Source: Trichosporon coremiiforme
Taxonomy: Eukaryota; Basidiomycota; Tremellomycetes; Trichosporonales; Trichosporonaceae
Assembly: GCA_039545355.1 (NCBI GenBank)
Contig: BCJJ01000024.1
Span: 248,001-312,000 of the forward strand
Direction: 5' to 3'
DNA: 64,000 nt
Shown here: in pieces, positions 21,556 through 33,029 of the stretch
How positions within the stretch are numbered: position 1 is the stretch's first letter
Layout: each line of letters starts with the position of its first letter
Program-made: the position numbers and the translations under genes
Notes under the pieces: model-generated
Database searches by the model: none
What the model saw: the letters and a program-made list of their open reading frames with translations, nothing else
What the model was told of the DNA's origin: nothing

Positions 21556-24067
21556 GCTTAAGTCGTGCATGCTGTATTAGAATAGTTCATTCGTCGTCGT
21601 CTTGGTTATAATTCGGGTTCTCTCTACGTATATCAACTACCACTATGCCAAACTGTATGTCATTCTTATTCAATCTTTGATCAACGTTCGTCGCGTGTTG
21701 TTCGGGCTTGCACTAGACTGCATAGAGAGCATGGCTGGACTGGCTGGACAGTGGGTTCTTACGAGATTTATCCCGTAGCGCCCCTCTAGCTGGGCGAACG
21801 CGGCAGGTTGGACGCGCCCTCACACGTGTTTGGTGTTTCAGGTCGTTCGGGCGCGTCAGGGTGCTCTCTGCCAGCTCTGCCGCGGCAGGGACCTGGTACC
21901 ACTCGTCCTTGGTGAGAGAGGAGGTATAGCTGATGACGAGAAGTGCAACGCCGTATCGAAGATTAAAGAAGAAGATGTGCACAGAAGGAGCTCTGCATTC
22001 TGTAATTAGCATCATTGTAGTAACTGACACTTGGAAGCGAAGGTCCCATGCAGCGTGTTCATCGTAGTGCCAGGCAGCTGAGATGCTTTATGACATGTTA
22101 CGTCAGGAGGTCTTGGACGCTACCTTGGACCCTGGGCAGCATGCATGTTCGATGGATCAATGGTTCCAATGGACCGATGCACAGGTAAGCCGTGCTGCAG
22201 ACGTTCTGCAGCACGAAAGCGACTTAATACGAAGGGTCGAGTGCGGCTTGCAGTGCGGCCGGCGCGGGGCGTTTCTCTTTCCGCATGCCGCGTTGCCGCG
22301 GTGCGTGCGTGACGGGCACGGAGGGCCAGCCGTAGTCTCAAATGGTTAGTGCAGTCTGTCCGGCATGGCCGGCGATGGTCTCGAAGTCCTCCAGTTTACT
22401 CCTGCATCATCGCTAACCGTCTCGGTATTGCGGAACCTTTTGCGAACCCCGTTTTCCTGGAAGACAGACAGAGGGGAGTACGCAGCACCCGATGACAGGA
22501 GGGAGATTGAGACCGACACACGGGCCGTGTTCCGCTGACGCCAGAGAATGATTTGAATAGAAGGAGGTGAGGGGGATGCTTGCCGTTCTGCCGAGTTCTC
22601 AGGAAGGAAGGAGGAGCATCCTCGGATGAGAAGAGAGGAGGGAGGTGGAGTTGAACAGCGACGCACGGCGGAGGATTTAGGGCCTGGCTCTGGACTCTTT
22701 TATCTACAAACTCTATTCCCTGACCTTGATGCACGCAGGCTCACGCAAGTTACTGAAGCTTGAAGCAGCGCGGGCAGCGCCTTTCTGCGCATTTTGCAGC
22801 GCTTGCAGCGCCTGCAGCGCCCATCGCCATCGTGACCGCTCTTCAACCTTGCCTGCTTTTGTGGAGACTGTCGAGTGCGACGACTCGACCCTATGTCGGA
22901 AGCAAGGCCACCGTGGCTCACCGGCGTGTCCGGGAGCTGCACCCAATCGCGCAGCATGCGGTGAGAGTGCTTGCAGCCCAGGCAGCACGTCGTGCACGTC
23001 GGTCCAGCCCGTCGAGGGATGCAAAGCGATCCGTCGAATGCAGCACGAAGGGACGGACTGAAATGGCAAGGGTTGACCGGCACAACCACCAAGGTTCCTA
23101 GGGTTTCGCAGGGTCGGACGGTCCTTAGCGCCTGACTTCGAGTTATCACTGCACGGTGAGAGCAGGAGAGCAACCCTCCATCCCTCCATCCAACGATCCA
23201 ACGGTCCAACATCAACGGCCGCTCATTGTCCACCCCGCGTCGACTTTTGCCTTTGCTACATACTGCATACTCCAACACCATCACCCTACTCACGACCACG
23301 ACGACGCACGACGATCTTACCCCGACCTCGGAGCACCCGTCGTCGTCAGTCTCCCTGTCGCTCTTTGAACTTGCACACCGGAAAGCCGCTCGCTGGCGCC
23401 CAACGAAACCCGCAACCATACAACTCGCGACCCACCTCGACCAACGCCACTACCCTTACCCCTCACGGCTCACGGCCTCCGGCCCTCGCTCTCCTGATTG
23501 CCTTGCCCTCATCCGCTCTCGTCACTCCACCTCCACTGTAAGCCAACAGCACGGGGTCACTTGTCGCCCGCACGCGCGAACGCACGCACGGTCCATCGCC
23601 TTGAACGTCTCCTCGCCCTCCTTCCCTACCACCGCACCACACTTCCACTCGTCCACGCCTACCACGCATCATTGGGCCCCTCTCTGACTGCCGGACGCCT
23701 GCCTTTGGTGATGTGGAACTGAACGCACGCCGCCCAGAGCCGACGCCGACACTTTTGATTTCCTGGACAATCTGCATCGGCTAGTCGATATCCTACCCCC
23801 CCTCGAAGTCGGGCTAGATCACCTTAGATCACTTAGACCTCACGACCGCGCCGCTCAGACATTACGACCAGCTTGAGCTTCGGCACTAGACACACTGCTC
23901 GCTAAACAGTCGCCATCGATATCACGTTCAGCTGTACGCCCGACTCGGTCTGCATTCCACTCTTTGCCCGACCCGATCGATAACTTCCCTCATCTCCACG
24001 CGCGCAGCTAGCAGCTCGCTGAGCCTCTCGGTTGCCCCCACACCTTCCCTCCCTTTCACCGGCCAGC
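21556..24067. other. Intergenic region upstream of the myosin gene
   Basis: About 2.5 kb. No supportable gene. Around 22790-22820 there is a run of GCAGCGC-type words. From about 23.2 kb to the myosin start the plus strand is rich in C and A with few purine runs, as expected of a long 5' leader or core promoter. Nothing else recognised. Confidence 0.5.
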
Positions 24068-27000
24068 ATGACGACCGAGATCAAGGAGCGCGTCTCGCAC
24101 GACCTTGCGGCTCTCCCCGTCCATACCAACGGTCAGTGTCTCACCTATTCAACATATTTCCGATAGCCGGCTGACTTTCCGCAGAGGCGCTCACGAACGT
24201 CCTCGAGGGCCGCTATGACAACCACGAAGTGTACACCAACTGTGGAATTCTGACGGTAAGGAAGATCTGCTTACCGCGGGTTATGATCTGACATTCAGCT
24301 CGCTGTCAACCCGTTCGCCAACGTTCCCGGACTCTGTAAGCTTCTAGGCGTAGACCAAGCTGACGGTCGCAGACGAACCCGACGTGCGACGATCATTCTA
24401 CGGCGTCCCGTCTCACTCGCAACGACCACACGTGTACGCTGTTGCCGAAAACGCCTACCAAGCGTTGTTCAACGGAGACAAGCGTAACCAGACTGTCGTC
24501 ATCACCGGAGAGAGGTGAGCCAGCTATGAGCTTTTCTTCCTGCGCAGCTGAACTGACAACCACAGTGGATCCGGAAAGACGATCTCATGTAATCACTCGA
24601 TCGAGTACCTCGCCGCGCGCGGGTCGAGTGGCGGCGACCTTGCCGACAAGCTCGTGAGCGCCAGTACGGTGCTGGAAGCGTTCGGAAACGCCCCGACAGT
24701 GCACAACGCGAACTCTAGTCGATACGCCAAAGTCGTGAACGTACGTAGCTAAACATCCTGTGGGACCAGCTGACAGCCAGATCCACTTCGACCCGAAGGG
24801 AGCTTTGACGGGAGCGTCCGTATCGACCTTCCTCCTCGAGCGGGGTCGCGTTATCGACGACCGGCCATTCCACATTGTGACGCTGTTGCGGAAACTGCGC
24901 GAGACTGGCGAGAAACCGGAAGCCTTCACGAAGATCTGCACGGCACTTTCGGAACTCGGCCTGGACGAGGAAAAGCAGGAACGGATCTGGTCGGTGCTTG
25001 AGGGCATTGACCATCTGATCGCGGGAAACGATGAGCCGGCAGCCGAGTGCTTCGGACTCGACCCGCAGCAGTTCCACGACGCTCTCACGGTGCGAACGGT
25101 TAAGGCTGGAAACGTTGACACGGTGAACAAGCCGAGAATAGGCGCTGAGCTCAAGGCGGCCCAGGAAGGCCTCGTACGAGCGCTGTATGCGTGGCTGTTC
25201 GAGTGGCTCGTCGCCGAGGTCAACCACGCTCTCGGTGCAGCTGACTCGGAGGGACCGTGTATTTCTCTCATCGATATCTTCGGCTTTGAGAGCTTCGAGC
25301 GGAACACGCTAGCCCAGTTCCTCATCAACTGGGCCAACGAGCAGCTGCAACGGCAACTTTCGAAGGACGTGCTCGAGCGCCAGGCGGAGGTGTACATGGA
25401 CGAGGGAATCGAGATGGAGAAGCCGACACCACAGCCGTCATGTCTCGAGCTCATTGCCAACAGGCCGGGACGCAAAACGCAGACGGGTATCGCCTGTCTG
25501 CTGGACGACGAGACGCGGCGACTCGGCCTTGGTCTCGGCGGAACGGACGAGACGTTCGCGGGCAACATCAACCTCGAGTGCCACAAGCTGCACGGCTACG
25601 TCCGCAGCCCGTACACCAAACCGAATGAGTTTGTCGTCGCCCACTACGCCCGCCAGGTCAAGTACGACACACGGGGCTTCCTCGCCGCCAACTCGGAGCG
25701 AGTCGACGACAAGCTTCTGAACTGCCTCACCAGTGGAGGCGAGTTCATGCAGACCCTCGTTCTCCCGCGCACCGCCGGCCGCAACTCGTTCGCCAGTGTA
25801 GTCACGTCATTCCGCAAGTCGCTTGATGAGCTTAACAACCTCCTCACAAACACTCGCGTCCACTACATCCATTGCATCAAGCCGAACAACGAGGCCAAGG
25901 CTTGGGTCTTCCGCCGGGACCTCGTCTCTGTCCAGGTCGGCGCGGCCGGTATTACGCAGATCGCGCGGTTCGCGCGAGAATGCGGCCCGTACCGCGTGCC
26001 CCATGCCGAGATGGCGCCGTACTACCTTGTGCTCGACACACCACCAAGCGACATGCAGGAGGTCGTCAAGGCGCTCTCCGACATTGCGGGCGACCCGAAA
26101 GGTGTCCAGGTCGGACGGTCGTTCGTCTTCTTCAACGCCGCGGCGCTTTCGAAGATTGACACGGCTCTGGAGCGCAAGGTCGAGGTCCTGACGCGGCTAC
26201 AGTCTGCGGTCAGGCGACTTACGACCCAGCGCACTTTCATCGAGCGAAGAGACGCGATGCGCCGGAAAAAGGAGGAAGAGCGGAGGGCTGCAGAGGCGCT
26301 GCGTAAGCAGCTGGAGGAGGCTGCTGCCAAAGAACGTGAGTTGACCACACACATTTCCCAAACTGACAACCCAGGCGCCGAAGCCGAGGCAGCGCGCGCC
26401 GCCAAGCGGGAGGAGAGGGAGAGGTCATTGTCGATGGGCAAGGAGAAGGAGGTGCCGAACGGAAACGGCGACGCCGGACCTTTGTCTGCCGACACGACGC
26501 ACACGACTGTTAACACCGACACGACGGTTGCGACCGAGGCGCCCGGGTCGCCCGTCTCGTGGACATCATCGATCACGGAGGAGGAGAGCGTCGATGACCT
26601 GTTCCATACCCCGCCAGTGCCGACACGAGAGCAGCTCGTCACCGCGCCCGTCGCCAAGCCGGACTTTGTCTCTCGGCTTGTGCGCGAGATCATCAACAGC
26701 GCCGGAGATTACGAGACGACCGCCACCGCCGGCTCTCTTCTGGCTCGTATCGTTGCGTGGCATCGTGAGCGGGAAATGGCTGCTGTGCCGGACAAGATCA
26801 CGACTGAGCTCACCTCCGGTCTGCGCGCGCTCACGGAGCGAAACTCGATCCCGAAGATCTGGTGCACGCTCTCGCTATCCCAGGCCGTGCTCGAGTCTGG
26901 GTACTCAGCGCCCCTCGAAGCCTTGCAGGCGCAGCTGTTCGACCACCTCATGAAGTGCATCTACGGCCCGGCAGAGAAGACGACGACGTCGCTCCTCGGC

Positions 27001-27584
27001 TCGCACGACGGCCAGCACTCGAACCACTTCATGGAGTCGGTCATGCACTCGCTCACCGCGTTCCCTAAGCAGATCCGTAAGGGGACTGCTTATGCGATGT
27101 TCACCCGCGAATACCAGCTCTTGGTGCAGGCAGTCTTGACCGGCATTGGTAACGAGACTGCCTCGCGCGCCTTGAGATTCCTCGAGTCTGAGAAGAGTGA
27201 GTTATCTAGCTATCGGCTACAACTGACATCAGACATGCGCGAGTATGCGGGCATGCTGAACACGCCGCTGGAGCGCGTGTTGCTGTCGATGCTGCAGACC
27301 GTCTCGGAGGGAGGGGTGAGTTGAGCCATCCTAGCACAACTGACCAGCAGACGCCGACAAGCCGTTCCCAGCTCGGCTCGCTGCGTAGCAAGCAGACGAT
27401 GCGGCACCCGACCAAGGCGACGAATGCAGCCCTGGCAGCCGCCGGCTTCCAGCCAGTCGACATCCGATCAGACTTGCAATCGACCCTGCGTCTCGCCAAC
27501 GACCAGTGCACGCTGCCGGAGCGCATCCTCGACTCGCTCATAACGGTCCGCAAGTTCCACGACTGGGAGGCGCAGGCGCTCTAA
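24068..27584 (+). CDS. Short, divergent class V-like myosin heavy chain
   Basis: Actin-based motor. Nine exons fit: 24068-24131, 24185-24255, 24299-24335, 24373-24514, 24566-24740, 24781-26335, 26375-27196, 27233-27315 and 27351-27584, 1060 residues. Motor motifs in order: P-loop GESGSGKT (~102-110), switch I NANSSRYAK (~152), switch II/relay DIFGFESFERN (~327) and HYIHCIKPN (~524). Two introns (26336-26374 and 27197-27232) would be easy to miss; the first has no in-frame stop. It differs from typical class V heavy chains: it starts almost directly at the motor without the N-terminal SH3-like domain, has one weak IQ-like segment (LQSAVRRLTTQR), a short Lys/Glu helix, a disordered Ser/Thr linker and a C-terminal ~300-residue globular tail that resembles a DIL tail only loosely. 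At ~1060 residues it is well below the ~1500 usual for class V. It could be a lineage-specific myosin. Confidence 0.8.
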
Positions 27585-28783
27585 CCCACCCAAACCTCGA
27601 CTTAACGAAAACACCTGGACGACTGACAACTGCAACAACACATTGAACCACTACCATCCTCACATTACCGCCACGACACATGACAACTCATCGAGACTGA
27701 GTACTCCACTTCATATACCTTCCCTCCTTATCGTTTTACTGTTTACTGGGTCTATGTATTGCATTTCAGTTGCTTCTGTTGCCACTGGGCCGAGCAGTTG
27801 CAGTGGTTGACTGGACTGGTAGCGATGGCGAGATTAGGAGTGAGCAGCCAAGCGGCTATCTTGAGGGCATTCAGGGTCCATTGTGGCCCGGAGGAGCCGA
27901 GGATCGGGAACTAGGCACGGTAAGGATACGCTTGCTGCCAATCAGGCGCAGTACGTGCGGTGGAGGGTGTCCAGTCCAGTCAACCAGTTTCTGCGCGTCT
28001 GCGTGCTGCGGCGGAAGAACGCTGAACCGGGCTGAACCGACCCGAGCCCCGTGTACCCCGCGTACCCCGGTCGAAAGTGCCAAGACCTTGCCTTGCAGAC
28101 CTGAGGGTTTCGGCACGTAAATGATCAATTGTCGCTGGCCCGCGTCTCGTTGCTTTGCAGCACATTACCCCAGCGTCCTCTGGTCGATCAGGGAACGACT
28201 GCACTGCAGAAGGGAGGGGGCCGGAAGCTGATGCACCTGGCAGCACGGAACGCAAGGTAGATGACTGTATTGTTCCCCTTGCGTGGTGACCCTTGATGAA
28301 CGGGCGGTGCACAGAGTCAGTCATCCCTCACTCGTTTGCAGCCATGATCAGCCTTGATCTAACCGATGGACACCACCCGGCGCCCGCCGTACCCTTCGTT
28401 CCCTTGGATGCCCGCTGGCGCTGACGCCCCCTGCCGGTGCCCGCTCGGGCCCAAGAATCGGGTGGCCCCAGACTAGTCCGCAACGCTTGATTCGCTTGAT
28501 TCACGTTCTTCCCCTCACAGTCAATCCAGTCAACCGCCCTCAGCCGTCCTCTCCTCGGTTCACCTGCCTCACCGCCGCGCCCCGCGCCGCAGGCATTGAG
28601 GCATCCGTGCACACAGCACACTCCAGCCTAGTCACCCAGAGCCCAGCTCGCTGCTACCGTTGCCCCCGCTTATCGGGCAACCCAACAACATACTAATACA
28701 CCCGCCCCTTCCTCGCCTCGCTTTCTTCATCCTTCAGGACGATCCTTATTCCTCAACAGCATTCTTTCCCATCGATCTCGACT
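27585..28783. other. Intergenic between myosin and PARP
   Basis: 1.2 kb between two same-strand genes. It should hold the myosin 3' end and the PARP promoter and leader; a C/T-rich stretch runs from ~28.5 to 28.78 kb. No gene seen. Confidence 0.5.
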
Positions 28784-31025
28784 ATGCCCCCCAGACGCTC
28801 TGCTCGCGGAGCTGCCGCCGCCGCGGCCGCTGCTGCTGCGGCACCCGCACCTGCCTCCACCTCCGCCGCAGCACCAACACCCACCCCCAGCCCGCCACCA
28901 CAGAAGAAGAATCCCTTCCCTCTGCGAGGGTGCCGTATCGCTGTCAGTGGCGCACTCCCGGGCCTGACTCACGAGGACGTGCTGGGCAAGGCGAAGGCGC
29001 TCGGCGCCGCGACCACGCAGAATGTGACGGCCACGGTTACACACCTGATCACGACGGAGCAGGAGGTCGATGACGAGACGCCCAAGGTCCGCCAGGTCAA
29101 GAGGTTTGGCAAGGCCAAGATGGTGTCCATGGACTGGCTCGAGAAGTCAGAGGAGGACGGGGAACGCGCACCAGAGGACGAGTACGAGCTCAAGCCCAAG
29201 GATCCGGCCGCGTCTTCCTCCTCCACCAAGGCTGCTAACGGCACCAAAGTCGCTAACGGCACCGCCAAAGCTAACGGCACCAAGCGCGCTGCCTCGCCTG
29301 CCTTGCCGGCACCCGCCAAGAAGAGGGCCAAGAAGGACGGTGAGCTCGGAAAGTCGCACTACAGCTGACATCAGACGTCAAGCCGCCCCCTTCTCCTTCC
29401 AAGGACAACTGGTCCGCGGAGGACCTCGAGCCCAGCGCCCAGAAGGCTACCAGCAAGGACATCTGCGTCATGCTCGACGAGGGCGCGCCCGCCAACTACA
29501 ACGTCTACATCGACTCGGACCTCACCATCTGGGACGCCTCGCTGAACCAGACTAACGCCTCCAACAACAACAACAAGTTCTACCGCCTCCAGGTAGGTTG
29601 TCGCAGCTAATTCGTGACACAGAGCTCAGCTGATCCTCGCAGCTTCTCCAGAATTGTGGCATCTACAAGACCTGGTCTCGTTGGGGCCGTGTCGGTGAGC
29701 GTGGCCAGTCGGCGCTGCTTGGCTCGGGATCACTCGCCGATGCCCTGAAGCAGTTCGAGAAAAAGTTCAAGGACAAGTCTGGCCTCAAGTGGGATGACCG
29801 CTCGTCGGCCCCGAAGATCGGCAAGTACACCTTTGTCGAGCGCAGCTACGCGCCTGACTCGGATGACGAGGATGCCGCCGACGACGAGGTGAAGAAGGAG
29901 GAAGAGATTGAGACGCCCAAGTCCAAGCTTCCGCTTCAAGTGCAGCAACTGATGGAGTTCATCTTCAACCCGACCTTTATGAACGCGACGATGGCTGATT
30001 TGAACTACGACGCCAAGAAGCTGCCCCTCGGCAAGTTGAGCAAGAACACGATCACACGCGGATTCCAAACGCTTAAGGATCTCATGGAACTTCTCGACGA
30101 CCAGAGCCTGGCGCAGTCGCTTTACGGCATGGCGTATGCGCCTGCCGTGGAGCAGCTGTCCAACCAGTACTACTCTGTCATCCCCCATGCCTTTGGCCGC
30201 AACCGCCCACCCGTCATTGCCAACGAAAGCATGCTCCGCCGCGAGCTCGATCTGCTCGAGTCGCTTAGCGAGATGAAGGAGGCGCAGAACATCTTAAAGG
30301 GCCGGAAGGACTCGCGCGACAACCCCGCCGACGCCCAGTACGAGGCGCTCGGCATGGAGGAGATGACGCCTCTCGACCACTCTTCCAGCGAGTTCAAGCA
30401 GCTCGCCGAGTACCTGCTCGAGACCAAGGGCTCGACGCATTACGTCAAGTACCAGATCGAGGAGATCTTCCGCATCGAGCGCAAGGGCGAGGAGGATCGT
30501 TTCGAGAACAGCAAGTTCAAGGATGTCAAGAGCGACCGTCGTCTGCTGTGGCACGGCTCGCGCACGACCAACTTTGGCGGTATCCTTAGCCAAGGGCTCC
30601 GCATCGCGCCTCCCGAGGCGCCCGTCTCGGGCTACATGTTCGGCAAGGGCATCTACCTCGCGGACATGTCGTCGAAGAGTGTCAACTACTGCTGTAGCGG
30701 CTTATCGAACGGCACGGCCCTGCTCCTGCTCTGCGAGGCGGAGCTCGGCGACCCGCTGCAGAAACTCACAAACTCGTGCTATACGGCCGGCGACGACGCA
30801 CTCAAGAAGGGCATGCACTCGACCTGGGGCCAGGGCACAACAGGACCCAGCAAGTGGAAGGACGCGGGCAGCGTCCACGAGCGCTTCAAGGGCACCAAGA
30901 TCCCCGACCTCAGCACGAAACCCGGCGACACGGGCGTGCCCAACGCGTACCTGGCCTACAACGAGTTTATCTGCTACGACGTCGACCAAGTCCGTCTCCG
31001 CTACCTCTTCCGCGTGCGCACGTAG
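28784..31025 (+). CDS. Poly(ADP-ribose) polymerase (BRCT-WGR-PARP)
   Basis: Transfers ADP-ribose from NAD+ to proteins in response to DNA breaks, in the nucleus. Three exons: 28784-29339, 29375-29592 and 29643-31025, 718 residues; the first intron is 35 nt. Domains in order: Ala/Pro-rich start, BRCT (~45-125, ending with MVSMDWLEKS), Lys-rich linker with KKRAKK, WGR (~205-320, with YKTWSRWGRVGERGQ), helical regulatory domain (~350-470, LPLQVQQLMEFIF) and catalytic domain (~500-718). The H-Y-E triad is visible: His in LLWHGSR, Tyr in the GKGIYLADMSSKSVNY segment and Glu in YNEFICYD. The zinc fingers of animal PARP1 are absent; activation is then expected to rest on WGR contacts with DNA, as known for fungal PARPs such as Aspergillus PrpA. 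No lesion is seen. Confidence 0.93.
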
Positions 31026-31273
31026 GCGCTCAAGTTGTACATACTCCACTGCACCTGTTCATAATTCATATGTTGTTTCAATGACCCCCGATACCCGATG
31101 AAAAGCATGACTGTATAACTCTCTCGTATGCATTGCTTTGCTGCGCTGCTCTGATATGCATCATACTTCGTGCATGCAGCAAGTGAGCCATGAGGAAGAG
31201 CGACATGGTGAGCATCGGTATTACGTAACGCTTTGCGGGCTGATAGCCCTATTTTATTTACGTAAACATCAAC

Positions 31274-31360
31274 GGGTTGTTGATCCAGTGGTTAAGATGG
31301 CTGCCTTCCATTACTTGGAAGATATAGCAGCTTACCGGGGTTCGAATCCCCGACAACTCA
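31274..31360 (+). tRNA. tRNA-Gly (anticodon TCC) with 15-nt intron
   Basis: A full cloverleaf can be drawn. The acceptor stem pairs GGGTTGT (31274-31280) with ACAACTC (31353-31359), with A31360 as discriminator. The D stem is ATC/GAT, the anticodon stem GCTGC/GCAGC and the T arm CGGGG-TTCGAAT-CCCCG. The anticodon loop is CTTCCA, interrupted after position 37 by an intron at 31311-31325, then A38. The intron contains TTGGAAG, complementary to the CTTCCA loop, the usual pairing seen in eukaryotic pre-tRNAs. The internal B box is GGTTCGAATCC. A pol III terminator follows. Confidence 0.93.
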
Positions 31361-31362
31361 TC

Positions 31363-31366
31363 TTTT
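31363..31366 (+). terminator. Pol III terminator of tRNA-Gly
   Basis: TTTT starts three bases after the discriminator base, the expected RNA polymerase III stop signal. Confidence 0.6.
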
Positions 31367-31842
31367 GCGCTTCTGTGCAGTGTTATTCTTTTGCATGTGT
31401 TGAAGGCTGTGTGGGCAGCACTCCGACGGAAAAGCGCGGGGTCGAGGGCCGGACATGAGCGACGACCAGGAATGTCAAAGTGCCCTTTCCGAATTTGAAG
31501 TTCAGGAGTCAGAACTGACCACTGCCCTCGGCGGGCATTCTGCCGTGTTCCGGAGTTACAGAGACAATGCCAAGCATGTGGAGCTGACTAAGAGTCTTCC
31601 GCAGAATGTTCTCGTGGCGTATCTTTCGCGGTGGATCAACACCGCGATAACGACTCATCGTGGATGACCGGTGAGCGACTTCTGCGCCGGTTGTCAAATT
31701 CACCGTTTGACTTTGAAATTGCCCCGGCTGGTGAGGTGGACTGGAGGCATAAAAGACCGAGACTTTGAACGCCGAAGGTCCACCCACAACTTTCGGTCCC
31801 TCTCTTCTCTCTTTCACGACAACGGATAAGAAACAGAAGACG
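31367..31842. other. Promoter region of the arsenite methyltransferase gene
   Basis: About 480 bp between the tRNA and the methyltransferase. A TATA-like element CATAAAAG is at 31748-31755, about 90 bp upstream of the ATG. No gene seen. Confidence 0.5.
31748..31755 (+). promoter_or_regulatory. TATA-like element of the arsenite methyltransferase
   Basis: CATAAAAG about 90 bp before the start codon is in a suitable place for a TATA box. Supported by position and sequence only. Confidence 0.4.
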
Positions 31843-33029
31843 ATGAGTGAGTTGAACGTCGATATGGAAGCTGATGGACAGGCTGCTGCAAGCCCTCTAA
31901 CCCCATTATTGCGCCTGCTGGGTGCTGCAAACCGTCCGCGCCTGCTGCCGCCTCGGGATGCTGCAAGCCTGCCGAGGCTTCGGCTGGGTGCTGCAAGACT
32001 GAGGAGAAGCCGGCTGGGTGCTGCGAGACTGAGACCAAGCCTGCTTCCGGGTGCTGCAAGACTGAGACCAAGCCTGCTTCCGGGTGCTGCAAGACTGAGG
32101 CTGCTCCCGCTTCCGGCTGCTGCAAGATCGACGCCGCTCCGGCCGCCTGCGCTCCCAAGGTTGCCTCCGGCTGTTGCGGTCCCAAGCTCGGCAACGCGAC
32201 CCACGACGCCGTTCGCTCCGCCTACGGTTCGGCCGTCACCTCTGTCGTCTCTGGCGGCGGTGCGTCGTGCTGCGGCTCCAAGGCGACCGAGCTCTCCGGC
32301 GTCGATCCCATCACGAAGAACCTGTACAACGAGCTCGAAGCTTCCGAAGTGCCGGCCGAAGCCCTCCTCGCATCGTTCGGGTGCGGCAATCCTACCGCCC
32401 TCGCCAAGCTGGAGAAGGGCCAGACTGTCCTCGACCTCGGCTCTGGTGGTGGCATCGACGTGATTCTGTCCGCCAAGCGTGTCGGTCCGACGGGCAAGGC
32501 GTACGGCCTCGACATGACGGATGAGATGCTTGCTCTGGCTCGCAAGAACGCGAAGACCGCAAACGTGGACAATGTCGAGTTCCTCAAGGGCCAGATTGAG
32601 TCTGTCCCGCTGCCCGACTGCTCCGTCGACGTGATCATTAGCAACTGCGTCATCAACCTCAGCCCAGACAAGGACGCAACGCTCGCCGAGGCGTACCGCG
32701 TCCTGAAGCCTGGTGGTCGATTCGCCGTCAGCGACATCGTGCTCGACCGCCCTCTCCCGACCGAGACGCAGCAGGACCTCAAGCTCTGGGCGGGGTGCAT
32801 TGCCGGCGCCCTCGTCAAGGGCGACTATGAGGAGAAGCTCGCAAAGGCCGGGTTCAAGGACATCGACATTGAGCCCACGCGCGTCTACTCGAGCGAGGAC
32901 GCTCGGGAGATCGTCGACGGGCAGGGAGAGGAGAAGGACGAGCAGCTCAAGGCTATCGATGGCGCGGCGATGAGCTGCTTCATCCGCGGGACAAAGCCGA
33001 CGAGCAACTGCGGACAGAAGTGCTGCTAG
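31843..33029 (+). CDS. Arsenite methyltransferase with Cys-Cys repeat N terminus
   Basis: S-adenosylmethionine-dependent methylation of As(III), an arsenic detoxification step in the cytosol. Proposed exons: ATGA at 31843-31846, a 35-nt intron (31847-31881, GTGAGT donor), then 31882-33029, 383 residues. This join opens with M-S-C-C and keeps the whole CC array in frame; reading straight through instead gives a different, cysteine-poor frame. About 90 residues hold nine Cys-Cys pairs, mostly in GCCKT/GCCKP units spaced 8-18 residues, resembling a metallothionein. The usual ArsM/AS3MT core follows: GGGASCCGS, FGCGNP, SAM motif LDLGSGGGIDV, ISNCVINLSPDKD and WAGCIAGALVKG. Cysteines matching the four conserved AS3MT positions (32, 61, 156, 206 in human) are all present. 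The protein ends CGQKCC. The metal-binding role of the extension is inference. Confidence 0.85.

Noticed and set aside
22700..23419. 239-codon minus-strand open frame
   Set aside because: Cys/Arg-rich without pattern, no domain, lies in the presumed promoter/leader of the myosin gene.
24068..27584. Chitin synthase with myosin-like domain
   Set aside because: No cytochrome b5-like or chitin synthase region follows the motor; the protein ends after a globular tail.
31843..32463. Unspliced reading of the methyltransferase start (MSELNVDMEADG...)
   Set aside because: It yields a Leu/Arg/Pro frame without the CC array or methyltransferase motifs; the 35-nt intron resolves it.
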